Of a stretch of 64,000 bases of DNA, positions 43,689 to 51,247 are shown piece after piece. The position numbers and the translations under genes were made by a program. Numbering within the stretch: the stretch's first letter is position 1; each line of letters opens with the position of its first letter. Under the pieces are notes generated by a model, which did not search any database, was not told where the DNA came from, and saw only the letters and a list, made by a program, of their open reading frames with translations. The DNA lies in the NCBI GenBank assembly GCA_038246545.1, contig JBBRVW010000017.1:1-64000 (forward strand), read 5' to 3'. Source of the stretch: JBBRVW01 sp038246545 (GTDB taxonomy: Bacteria > Actinomycetota > Actinomycetes > JACCUZ01).

Positions 43689-43693
43689 GGCGC

Positions 43694-44893
43694 TCAGCGT
43701 AGGCCACGGCCACTGGTCGGCGCGAGGACCGCGACGCACTCGACGTGATGAGTCATGGGGAAGAGGTCGAACGCCCGGATCGCGTCGAGCCGGTAACCGC
43801 GCTCGCCGAACCAGCGCAGATCCCGGGCCAGGGCGGCCGGGTCGCAGGCGACGTAGGCGATGCGCCGGGCACCGACTCTCGACAGCAGGTCGACCACCGC
43901 CTTGCCGGCCCCGGACCGCGGCGGGTCGAGCACCACGACGTCCGCGCTGCGCAGGTGGACCCGCCGCAGCACGTGGTCGACCCGGCCCCGCTCGACCCGC
44001 ACGGTCGGCAGGTCGGCGAGATTGTGTCGGGCGTCCTCGACGGCCACCCGGTCGGACTCGATGCAGGTGACCCGCCCGGTGGGGCCGACCCGTTCGGCCA
44101 GCGACGCGGCGAACAGGCCGACGCCACCGTAGAGGTCGAGCGCGGACTCGCCCGGCGCCGGCTCGAGCCCGGCGAGGACGGCGTCGAGCAACGTCCGGGC
44201 CGCCCCTGGGTGGACCTGCCAGAAGCCGCCTCCCGTCACCCGGAACGACCGCTCCCCCACGGTCTCCGTCAGCCACCCCGACCCGCGGCCGTCGGGCCGG
44301 ACCAGGCACTCGCCGGAGCCCGGTGACACCGCCACCTCGACGCCGTGGGTGCCGGGCCAGCTGCGGCCCGTGACGTCGGCGGCATCGACGAGCGGGTGCG
44401 CGATCCGGCAGTGGTCGACCGGCACGACCGCGTGCGAGCGGTGCCGTCGCAACCCGGCCCGCCCGCCCTCGTCCACCGCCCACTGGACCCGGGTCCGCCA
44501 GCCCAGACCGCCGTCGTCGCCCGGCACCTCCTCGACGTCGACCTCGACGTCGTCGAGGCCCGCCAGCCGGGACAGCTGCTCGCGCACGACGGCCGTCTTG
44601 AGCGCGCGCTGCGCGGGCAGCGTGGCGTGCTGGAGGTCGCAGCCGCCGCAGCGGCCCGGCCCCGCCCAGGGGCACGGTGGCTGCACCCGGTCCGGCGACG
44701 CCTCGAGGACGGCCACGGCGTCGGCCCGCCAGAACGTCGACCCGTAGTGGCCCTCGGTGACCACCGCGCGGACCCGCTCGCCGGGCAGGGCGTGCCGGAC
44801 GAACACCACTCGTCCGTCGTGCCGGGCGACGCAGTGCCCGCCGTGGGCGACCGGACCGACGGTGAGCTCCACCTCGTGGCCGAGGGCCGTCAT
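43694..44893 (-). CDS. 23S rRNA (uracil-5-)-methyltransferase-like TrmA/RlmCD enzyme
   Basis: This 399-residue protein has an N-terminal TRAM-like beta domain (VELTVGPVAHGGHCVARHDGRVVFVRHALPGE) and an iron-sulfur motif (CPWAGPGRCGGCDLQHA). The SAM site reads SALDLYGGVGLFAASLAERVG. The catalytic cysteine is in YVACDPAALARDLRWF, and the glutamate base in THHVECVAVL. It methylates uracil C5 in rRNA or tRNA; the exact position cannot be told. In Mycobacterium the same gene lies beside the APC transporter and trkA genes (Rv2689c-Rv2692, from memory), as here. Confidence 0.92.
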   Translation of the reverse strand: MTALGHEVELTVGPVAHGGHCVARHDGRVVFVRHALPGERVRAVVTEGHYGSTFWRADAVAVLEASPDRVQPPCPWAGPGRCGGCDLQHATLPAQRALKTAVVREQLSRLAGLDDVEVDVEEVPGDDGGLGWRTRVQWAVDEGGRAGLRRHRSHAVVPVDHCRIAHPLVDAADVTGRSWPGTHGVEVAVSPGSGECLVRPDGRGSGWLTETVGERSFRVTGGGFWQVHPGAARTLLDAVLAGLEPAPGESALDLYGGVGLFAASLAERVGPTGRVTCIESDRVAVEDARHNLADLPTVRVERGRVDHVLRRVHLRSADVVVLDPPRSGAGKAVVDLLSRVGARRIAYVACDPAALARDLRWFGERGYRLDAIRAFDLFPMTHHVECVAVLAPTSGRGLR

Positions 44894-44904
44894 GGGCTCG
44901 GCAC

Positions 44905-46965
44905 TCAGGACAGACCTCTGCCGCGTCCCAGGTCGCCGCGGCGCACGGCTCCGGGCGGGGGCCCCTCGACCCGGTCCGCAAGGGCCTCGGAGCTCTTCAG
45001 CTGCCACGGGACGCTCGTCACCATCACGCCGGGGGTGAACAACAGGCGCCCCTTCAGCCGAAGCGCGCTCTGGTTGTGCAGCAGGTGCTCCCACCAGTGG
45101 CCGACGACGTACTCGGGGATCAGCACGGTGACCAGGTCGCGCGGGCTGCCCCGGCGCAGGCTGCGGACGTAGTCGATGACCGGGTCGGTGACCTCGCGGA
45201 ACGGCGAGTCCAGCACCTTGAGCGGCACCGGGATCTCGCGCCGGTCCCACTCCCGCTGCAGCGCGCGGGTCTCGTCGGCGTCGACGCTGACCGTGATCGC
45301 CTCGAGGGTGGTGGGCCGCATCGCGCGGGCGTAGGCCACGGCGCGCATCGTCGGCTTGTGGATCTTCGAGACCAGGACGATCGCGTGCGTCCGGGACGGC
45401 AGCACGGTGTCCTCGTCCTCGTCGACGACGAGCTCCTCCGCCACGCGGGTGTAGTGCCGGTGGATGCCCTTCATCAGCACGAACAGCACGATCATCGCCG
45501 CGATCGCGATCCACGCGCCGAGCAGGAACTTCGTGATGAGCACGACGACCAGCACGACTGCCGTCACCGAGAGGCCGACGCCGTTGATCACCCGGCTGCG
45601 CTGCATCCGGGCCCGCGCGGCGGGGTCCCGCTCGCTGCGCAGCAACCGGGTCCAGTGCCGGACCATGCCGGTCTGGCTCAGGGTGAAGGACACGAAGACA
45701 CCGACGATGTAGAGCTGGATGAGCCGGGTGACCTCGGCGTTGAAGGACACGATCAGGACGATGGCGAAGGCCGCCAGGATGATGATGCCGTTGCTGTAGG
45801 CCAGCCGGTCGCCCCGCGTGTGCAGCTGCCGCGGCAGGTAGCGGTCCTGGGCGAGGATCGAGCCCAGCACCGGGAAGCCGTTGAAGGCGGTGTTGGCCGC
45901 CAGCACCAGGATCAGTCCGGTCACGGTGGTGACCACGCCGGCCATCAGCGGCAGGTCGTCGAAGATCCGCTTGGCCAGCTGGCCGATCACGGGGTCCTGG
46001 GCGTAGTGCACCTTCTGGTCGCGGAACAGGACGCCGCCGTCGGACGCCACCCCCTCCTCGCCGTTGAGACGCAGCTGCTCGACGACGTTCTCCGCATAGC
46101 GGAGCCCCAGCACCTTGGCCAGCACGATGATGCTCGTGAGCATCGTGACGGCGATGGTGCCCAGCAGCAGCAGCGTCGTCGCCGCGTTCTTGGACTTCGG
46201 CTTCCTGAAGGCCGGGACGCCGTTGCTGATCGCCTCGACACCGGTGAGGGCGGCGCAGCCGGACGAGAACGCGCGCAGCAGCAGGAAGCCTCCGGCCAGA
46301 CCGGCGATACCGGTGGAGTACTGGTCCTCGGCGGTCAGGGTGAACTGCGCGCTGTCGAGGTCCTCCAGGTGACCGAACGCCAGCCGGAAGAACCCCCACG
46401 CGGCCATCCCGAGCACCGACGCCATGAACGCGTACGTCGGGATCGCGAACGCCGTGCCGGACTCGCGGACACCGCGCAGGTTGATCGACATGATGACGAT
46501 CACCGCGACGACGGCGACCGTCACCTCGTGCCCCTGCAGGGAGTCGATGGTGGAAGCGGCGTACTGCGCGGCCGACGAGATCGACACGGCCACGGTCAGC
46601 ACGTAGTCGACGAGCAGAGCGCTGGCGACGGTCAGCCCCGGCGTCGGACCCAGGTTGACCGTCGCGACCTCGTAGTCGCCGCCACCGCTCGGGTAGGCGC
46701 GCACGTTCTGCCGGTACGACGCGACCACCACGAGCATGACCAGCGCGACCGCGATGCCGACCTTCCACGAGAACGAGTAGGCCGCGAAGCCGGCGATGCC
46801 GAGCGTGAGGAACACCTCGTCGGGGGCGTAGGCCACCGAGGAGAGGGCGTCGCTCGCGAAGACCGGCAGCGCCACCCGCTTGGGCAGCAGCGTCTCGCCG
46901 AGCCGGTCGCTGCGCATGGCACGACCGAGCAGGAGACGCTTGAACGCGTCCGTCGTATGGGGCAC
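44905..46965 (-). CDS. APC-superfamily transporter, KimA-like potassium uptake candidate
   Basis: This 686-residue protein has about twelve membrane segments. The first reads LPVFASDALSSVAYAPDEVFLTLG, followed by YPSGGGDYEVATVNLG and SGCAALTGVEAISNGVPAFRKPKSKNAATTLLLLG. A cytosolic C-terminal domain of about 160 residues (HAIVLVSKIHKPTMRAVAYARAM) resembles a universal-stress fold. This architecture is that of KimA, a high-affinity potassium importer, though the family also holds amino-acid permeases. The neighbours are two TrkA regulators on the opposite strand. GTG 46965 is supported by TAGCAT 8 nt upstream, leaving no room for a leader riboswitch. Confidence 0.85.
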   Translation of the reverse strand: MPHTTDAFKRLLLGRAMRSDRLGETLLPKRVALPVFASDALSSVAYAPDEVFLTLGIAGFAAYSFSWKVGIAVALVMLVVVASYRQNVRAYPSGGGDYEVATVNLGPTPGLTVASALLVDYVLTVAVSISSAAQYAASTIDSLQGHEVTVAVVAVIVIMSINLRGVRESGTAFAIPTYAFMASVLGMAAWGFFRLAFGHLEDLDSAQFTLTAEDQYSTGIAGLAGGFLLLRAFSSGCAALTGVEAISNGVPAFRKPKSKNAATTLLLLGTIAVTMLTSIIVLAKVLGLRYAENVVEQLRLNGEEGVASDGGVLFRDQKVHYAQDPVIGQLAKRIFDDLPLMAGVVTTVTGLILVLAANTAFNGFPVLGSILAQDRYLPRQLHTRGDRLAYSNGIIILAAFAIVLIVSFNAEVTRLIQLYIVGVFVSFTLSQTGMVRHWTRLLRSERDPAARARMQRSRVINGVGLSVTAVVLVVVLITKFLLGAWIAIAAMIVLFVLMKGIHRHYTRVAEELVVDEDEDTVLPSRTHAIVLVSKIHKPTMRAVAYARAMRPTTLEAITVSVDADETRALQREWDRREIPVPLKVLDSPFREVTDPVIDYVRSLRRGSPRDLVTVLIPEYVVGHWWEHLLHNQSALRLKGRLLFTPGVMVTSVPWQLKSSEALADRVEGPPPGAVRRGDLGRGRGLS

Positions 46966-46973
46966 GTGGATGA

Positions 46974-46979
46974 ATGCTA
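46974..46979 (-). promoter_or_regulatory. -10 element of the KimA-like gene
   Basis: TAGCAT on the minus strand lies 8 nt before GTG 46965, a nearly leaderless arrangement. Confidence 0.4.
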
Positions 46980-47211
46980 GGGCGTGCCGCCCGGCGTGGG
47001 GCCGAGCCCGCCCCGCACGCCGGCCGAGACACCGGGCAGCAACGGTCGCCGGGACCAGGGGTGTGGGCCGTCCCGGGACTGGGGGCAGGTGCCGGGCAGC
47101 CGGCCCGGCGTCCCCGCCTCTGCGCTAGCGTCGGGCCGAGCAGTCCGATGATCAACCACCGGGCCGGCCTGCCGGCCCTCCGAGCCCGGGGACCGTGCGA
47201 GAGGACCACGC

Positions 47212-47877
47212 GTGCACTTCGTCATCATGGGCTGCGGCCGGGTCGGCTCCTCACTCGCGCTGATCCTCGAGTCGCAGGGCCACTCCGTGGCGGTGATCGA
47301 CTCGAGCGAGGCTGCCTTCCGCCGTCTCGGACCCGGCTTCGCCGGGCGCCGGGTCACCGGCATCGGCTTCGACCGCGACACCCTGCGCGAGGCGGGCATC
47401 GAGGAGGCCCAGGCGTTCGCAGCGGTGAGCAGCGGCGACAACTCCAACATCGTGGCCGCCCGGGTCGCCCGGGAGACCTTCGGGGTCGACAACGTGGTCG
47501 CCCGCATCTACGACCCGGGTCGCGCCGAGGTCTACCAGCGGCTCGGCATCCCCACGGTGGCGACGGTCCGCTGGACCGCCGACCAGATGATGCGCCGGCT
47601 CCTCCCGCACGGCAGCGAGCCCGAGTGGCGCGACCCGAGCGGCACCGTCCGGCTGGCCGAGGTGCACCTCGACGACGCGTGGATCGGTGAGCGGATCAGC
47701 GCGATCGAGGAGCTGTGCGGCGCGCGGGTGGCGTTCCTCACCCGCTACGGCGAGGGTGTGCTGCCCGGTGACGACACCGTCCTCCAGGACGGCGACCTGG
47801 TGCACGTGATCATGGTCGACAGCGACGCGGACGAGGTGGAGGCCGGGCTTCGGCACCGGTCCAGCGAGGAGCACTGA
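47212..47877 (+). CDS. trkA: TrkA-type potassium uptake regulator (CeoB-like)
   Basis: This 221-residue RCK protein has an NAD-binding Rossmann domain (HFVIMGCGRVGSSLALILESQGHSVAVID) and a C-terminal TrkA-C domain (AEVHLDDAWIGERISAIEELCG). It gates a membrane potassium channel or transporter in answer to nucleotides. The start is GTG 47212, preceded by GAGAGGACC. The next gene begins on the last base of its stop. In Mycobacterium the pair is called ceoB/ceoC. The probable membrane partner is the divergent KimA-like transporter, since no TrkH channel is in the window. Confidence 0.92.
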   Translation: MHFVIMGCGRVGSSLALILESQGHSVAVIDSSEAAFRRLGPGFAGRRVTGIGFDRDTLREAGIEEAQAFAAVSSGDNSNIVAARVARETFGVDNVVARIYDPGRAEVYQRLGIPTVATVRWTADQMMRRLLPHGSEPEWRDPSGTVRLAEVHLDDAWIGERISAIEELCGARVAFLTRYGEGVLPGDDTVLQDGDLVHVIMVDSDADEVEAGLRHRSSEEH

Positions 47878-48542
47878 TGCGGGTCGCCATCGCCGGAGCC
47901 GGCAGCGTGGGGCGCTCGGTCGCCCGCGAGCTGCTCGAGAACGGCCACGAGGTCCTGCTCATCGACAAGGATCCCGCGGCCATCAAGCGTCAGTCGGTGA
48001 CCGACGCGCAGTGGCTGCTCGCCGACGCCTGCGAGATCACCTCGCTCGAGGAGGCCGGGCTGCACGAGTGCCAGGTGGTCGTCGCGGCGACCGGCGACGA
48101 CAAGGTCAACCTCGTCGTCTCGCTCCTCGCGAAGACCGAGTACGGCGTGCCGCGCACCGTCGCCCGGGTCAGCAACCCCAAGAACGAGTGGATGTTCGAC
48201 GAGGCGTGGGGCGTGGACGTCGCGGTGTCGATGCCGCGGCTGATGACCGCCCTCGTCGAGGAGGCCGTCAGCGTCGGCGACCTGGTGCGGCTCTTCACCT
48301 TCCAGCAGTCGAACACCGACATGCTCGAGCTGACCCTCCCCTCCGACTCACCGGTGGTGGCGACCCGGGTCGGCGACGTCGACTGGCCGCCGGACACCGC
48401 GCTGGTCGCGATCATCCGCGAGGGCCGGCCGATCGCGCCGTCGCCCGACGACCCGCTCGAGGCGGGCGACGAGCTGCTCTTCGTCGCGACGCCGGACATG
48501 GGACCGCAGCTCGAGGAGCTGCTCGCCCCCCACGCCCGCTGA
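47877..48542 (+). CDS. TrkA-type potassium uptake regulator (CeoC-like)
   Basis: The second 221-residue RCK protein: RVAIAGAGSVGRSVARELLENGHEVLLIDKDP at the N-terminus and a TrkA-C domain from about 140 (ELTLPSDSPVVATRVGDVDWPPDTALVAIIREG). ATG 47877 shares one base with the upstream stop (TGATG), so the two are made in equal amounts and probably assemble as a heteromeric ring. A 40-bp palindrome follows its stop. Confidence 0.92.
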   Translation: MRVAIAGAGSVGRSVARELLENGHEVLLIDKDPAAIKRQSVTDAQWLLADACEITSLEEAGLHECQVVVAATGDDKVNLVVSLLAKTEYGVPRTVARVSNPKNEWMFDEAWGVDVAVSMPRLMTALVEEAVSVGDLVRLFTFQQSNTDMLELTLPSDSPVVATRVGDVDWPPDTALVAIIREGRPIAPSPDDPLEAGDELLFVATPDMGPQLEELLAPHAR

Positions 48543-48554
48543 CCCGGCCGCCGG

Positions 48555-48594
48555 CTGCCCGAGTTGATCACGGTTCCGTGATCAACCCGGGCAG
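48555..48594. terminator. 40-bp near-perfect palindrome after the trkA pair
   Basis: CTGCCCGAGTTGATCACGG (48555-48573) pairs with CCGTGATCAACCCGGGCAG (48576-48594) at 18 of 19 positions around a 2-nt loop. It begins 13 bp after the second TrkA stop and lies between convergent genes. Without a T-run it could be a bidirectional terminator or a repeated palindromic element. Confidence 0.6.
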
Positions 48595-48672
48595 ACAGTG
48601 GCATGCAGGCCACGGTCAGGCCGAGGTGGCCGCGGTAGGGCGCGGCAGGGCCGGGGCAGCGGCGGGCCGATG

Positions 48673-49446
48673 TCAGGACCGGCGCGGCCCCGACACCTCG
48701 TCCAGGTCCTCAGCGGCGGCCGGCTCGGGCTCCGGCTCGTGCTCCGAGGTGGCCTCGACCGCCGGCTCGAAGGCGTGAGCGCCGGTGCGCATCGGGGTGC
48801 TGTTGCGGCTGAGCAGCCAGGCCATCGCCGCGAGCGAGGCGACCTGCAGCGGCCAGCCGAGAGCGATCTTGGTGACGCCGAGCCAGCCGACCTCTCCGGC
48901 GAGGTACAGCGGGTACTGCACGGCGACCCGGATGACGCACGGCACGGCCAACAGCCAGGTGAGCCGCGAGCAGAGCCGGACGATCGCCGGGTCGGTGCGC
49001 CACGCGGTGAAGTCGCCGGTCACCGACGCGATCATCAGCCCGACGAGCGGCCAGCGCACCAGGATCGAGAGCACGAAAGCACCGGCGTACGCCGCGTTGT
49101 AGATGATCCCGGGCAGGAAGACGTCCTCGGCCTTGCCGGTCCGTGCGGCGAAGACCGCGGCGATCCCGATGCCGACGAGGCTGTTGACGACGAACTGCAC
49201 GGGTTGCCGCTGCACCACGCGGACGACCAGCAGCACGACCGCGAGGCCGATGCCCAGGGTGAGCGCCAGCCGCAGCTCGTGGCTGATCAGAAAGGTGAGC
49301 GTGAAGCCGAGGGTCGGGACCGCACCCTCGACCATGCCGCGCCGGCCGCCGAGCGCTGCGGAGAGCCGGTGGCGCACGACTTCCTCCACCGTCGAGGCGT
49401 CGACCTGCGTCGTCGTCGCCGCGGCGGCGGCGGGGTTGCTGCTCAC
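48673..49446 (-). CDS. DUF3159 membrane protein
   Basis: This 257-residue protein has about six membrane segments between residues 45 and 215 (for example AVPTLGFTLTFLI, LALTLGIGLAVVLLVVRVV, LVGLMIASVTG). The region GRRGMVEGAVPTLGF and FLPGIIYNAAYAGAFVLSILVRWPLVG are typical of DUF3159, a conserved actinobacterial family of unknown function. The C-terminal tail is acidic and disordered. GTG 49446 overlaps the OB-fold gene stop by 4 bp. The trkA-DUF3159-OB-DUF3710-dut order is conserved in many Actinobacteria. Confidence 0.87.
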   Translation of the reverse strand: MSSNPAAAAATTTQVDASTVEEVVRHRLSAALGGRRGMVEGAVPTLGFTLTFLISHELRLALTLGIGLAVVLLVVRVVQRQPVQFVVNSLVGIGIAAVFAARTGKAEDVFLPGIIYNAAYAGAFVLSILVRWPLVGLMIASVTGDFTAWRTDPAIVRLCSRLTWLLAVPCVIRVAVQYPLYLAGEVGWLGVTKIALGWPLQVASLAAMAWLLSRNSTPMRTGAHAFEPAVEATSEHEPEPEPAAAEDLDEVSGPRRS

Positions 49447-49823
49447 TCGGCCCCGGCCGGCCGCAGCTCGTAGCGGGGGTTGAAGATCACGGGCTGCTCG
49501 TTGTCGCGGGTCACCCGGCCGGTCGCGACGAGCGCGCGGCCCGGCTCGATCCCGGCGATCTGTCGGCGGCCCAGCCACACCAGGTTGATCGAGCCGCTGC
49601 CGTCGTAGAGCTCGGCCACCAGGGCCGGGACCCCGGCGCGCGGCCGCAGCGTCACCGTGCGCAGGGTGCCGGCCACCCGGACCTTCTCGCGGTCCGGCAG
49701 CTCCTTCACGGGGACGGCGCCCATCTCGACGCAACCCTTCTGCAGCTCCGCGGCCTCGTGCTCCTTGGCCGAGGACGCCAGCCGGTTGACGGCGCGCTTG
49801 AGGACTCCCGGGTGCTGACCCAT
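49443..49823 (-). CDS. OB-fold nucleic-acid-binding protein
   Basis: A 126-residue protein. The N-terminal helix (RAVNRLASSAKEHEAAELQKGC) is followed by a tRNA_anti-type OB-fold: VRVAGTLRTVTLRPRAGVPALVAELYDGSGSINLVWLGRRQIAGIEPGRALVATGRV. It resembles the OB-domain of RecG/AspRS-like proteins and may bind single-stranded DNA or RNA. ATG 49823 follows a TACCCT -10 element, so it may also be transcribed separately from DUF3710. It is translationally coupled to DUF3159. Confidence 0.87.
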   Translation of the reverse strand: MGQHPGVLKRAVNRLASSAKEHEAAELQKGCVEMGAVPVKELPDREKVRVAGTLRTVTLRPRAGVPALVAELYDGSGSINLVWLGRRQIAGIEPGRALVATGRVTRDNEQPVIFNPRYELRPAGAE

Positions 49824-49829
49824 GCCTCC

Positions 49830-49835
49830 AGGGTA
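49830..49835 (-). promoter_or_regulatory. -10 element of the OB-fold gene
   Basis: TACCCT on the minus strand, 6 nt before ATG 49823, inside the 67-bp gap after DUF3710. Confidence 0.4.
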
Positions 49836-49890
49836 GGCCCCGCGACCGCCGGCGCGGGCGGTGCCGCGCAGGTGTCCCCCGGTCGGCGGG

Positions 49891-50688
49891 TCAGTGGATC
49901 TCGGTGATCTCCGGACCGCGCTCGAACGGCTTGAGGTCGGCCGCCGAACCGGCTCCCGGCGACTCGGGCTCCGCGAGCTCCTCAGCGGGGTCGGACGCCG
50001 ACGGCGGCAGTCGCAGCGGGATGGGGTCGCGGGGGGCCATCGGGTCGGCGCCACGCACCACGATGACGTCGCGGAACAGCGCGACCAGCTCAGCGTCAAC
50101 GCCGGGGTCGACGGCGGCCTGGCCGGTGACGACGCCCCGCAGGAACCAGCGCGGGCCGTCGACTCCGACGAAACGGGCCGGCTGCACCTGCTGGCTGCCG
50201 TCACCCGCCCGTACCGGGACGCGGGTCCGCAGCTCGGTGCCGAGCGGCCCCTCCACCTCGTCGACCGTCCCGCCCTGCTGGGTGATGCCGGACCGGATCT
50301 CGGTGCGCACGTCGTCCCAGATGCCCTCGCTGCGCGGCGCGGCAAACGGCTGAACCTGCAGGGCGCTGTCGCCGAGCACGAGGGTGACGGCGACCACCTC
50401 GCTGGTCTCCTGGTCCGCCTCGATGCGCACCTCGAGCCCGGGCCGGCCGGGCAGCCACAGACCGCCCAGGTCCACCCGGGCGCCGCCCCCCGAGGGGTCG
50501 TCGACCTCCGTCACGTCGTGCGGGCCTCCGCGCCGGTCGCCCCGGGCGGGTGCCGCCGCGGCCGATGCCGACGCCAGCTCCTCGTCGCCGTCGGGCTCGT
50601 CACCGTGCGGGCCGTCGGTGGCCGGATCGTTGCCGGTCAGGTCGCCGTCTGCGCCGTCCTGCTGGCGCTTCTTCCGGAACACGTTCAC
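49891..50688 (-). CDS. DUF3710 family protein
   Basis: This 265-residue protein has a charged, disordered first 65 residues beginning VFRKKRQQ, then a folded domain with VDLGGLWLPGRPGLEVRIEAD, QVQPFAAPRSEGIWDDVRTEIRSGITQQGG and FVGVDGPRWFLRGVVTG. These are the hallmarks of DUF3710, an actinobacterial family next to dut with no proven function. GTG 50688 overlaps the dut stop by 4 bp. The acidic C-terminal tail is also probably unstructured. Confidence 0.88.
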   Translation of the reverse strand: MNVFRKKRQQDGADGDLTGNDPATDGPHGDEPDGDEELASASAAAAPARGDRRGGPHDVTEVDDPSGGGARVDLGGLWLPGRPGLEVRIEADQETSEVVAVTLVLGDSALQVQPFAAPRSEGIWDDVRTEIRSGITQQGGTVDEVEGPLGTELRTRVPVRAGDGSQQVQPARFVGVDGPRWFLRGVVTGQAAVDPGVDAELVALFRDVIVVRGADPMAPRDPIPLRLPPSASDPAEELAEPESPGAGSAADLKPFERGPEITEIH

Positions 50689-51212
50689 ACCTCGGTCTCG
50701 ATGGTCTGGTCGGTGGGGGTGACGGCCGCTGCGAAGCCACCGGTCGAGCCGTGTCCGCGCTCGCCGCGCGCCGAGCCCGGCAGCCGCTCGACCTCGTGGA
50801 AGCGCGCCGTCTCGACGCGCTGCACCACGAGCTGGGCGATCCGGTCGCCGCGCCGCAGCCGCACCACGTCGTCGGTGTCGTGGTTGACGAGCAGCACCTT
50901 GATCTCGCCGCGGTAGCCGGCGTCCACGGTGCCGGGCGCGTTGACGATGCCGACGCCGAGCTTGTGCGCGAGGCCCGAGCGCGGGTGGACGAAGGCGGCG
51001 TAGCCACGCGGCAACGCGATCGCCAGGCCGGTGGGCACCATGGCCCGCTGACCCGGTGCCAGCTCGACGTCCTCCGCCGCGACGAGGTCCGCCCCGGCGT
51101 CGCCGGGGTGGGAGTACGCCGGCAGGGGCAGGTCCGGGTCGAGCCGCCGGACCAGCACCTCGACCGGCTTCTCGCCCGGCCACGCGCCGGCGGCAGTGTC
51201 GCGCTGGGTCAC
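50685..51212 (-). CDS. dut: Deoxyuridine 5'-triphosphate nucleotidohydrolase
   Basis: Dut hydrolyses dUTP to dUMP, keeping uracil out of DNA and supplying thymidylate synthesis. This 175-residue homotrimeric dUTPase has all five motifs: GDAGADLVA, HPRSGLAHKLGV, NAPGTVDAGYRGEIKVLLVN, RGDRIAQLVV and GSTGGFAAAV near the end. GTG 51212 is supported by TAGGGT seven bases upstream. It leads a coupled unit dut-DUF3710 continuing to the OB-fold and DUF3159 genes. Confidence 0.96.
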   Translation of the reverse strand: MTQRDTAAGAWPGEKPVEVLVRRLDPDLPLPAYSHPGDAGADLVAAEDVELAPGQRAMVPTGLAIALPRGYAAFVHPRSGLAHKLGVGIVNAPGTVDAGYRGEIKVLLVNHDTDDVVRLRRGDRIAQLVVQRVETARFHEVERLPGSARGERGHGSTGGFAAAVTPTDQTIETEV

Positions 51213-51219
51213 GGCGGCG

Positions 51220-51225
51220 ACCCTA
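51220..51225 (-). promoter_or_regulatory. -10 element of dut
   Basis: TAGGGT on the minus strand ends 7 nt before GTG 51212 and predicts a leaderless transcript. Confidence 0.45.
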
Positions 51226-51247
51226 CCCCGGTCGCCGCGGGGGCCGG

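Noticed and set aside
45076..46980. 634-codon open frame opposite the KimA-like transporter
   Set aside because: Extreme His/Asp/Arg composition, no start site, and fully antisense to a clear membrane protein.
46966..47211. c-di-AMP riboswitch before the KimA-like gene
   Set aside because: Bacillus kimA has such a riboswitch, but here the -10 element lies 8 nt from the start, and the conserved core was not seen. Only a GC-rich hairpin (near 46991-47023) is present.
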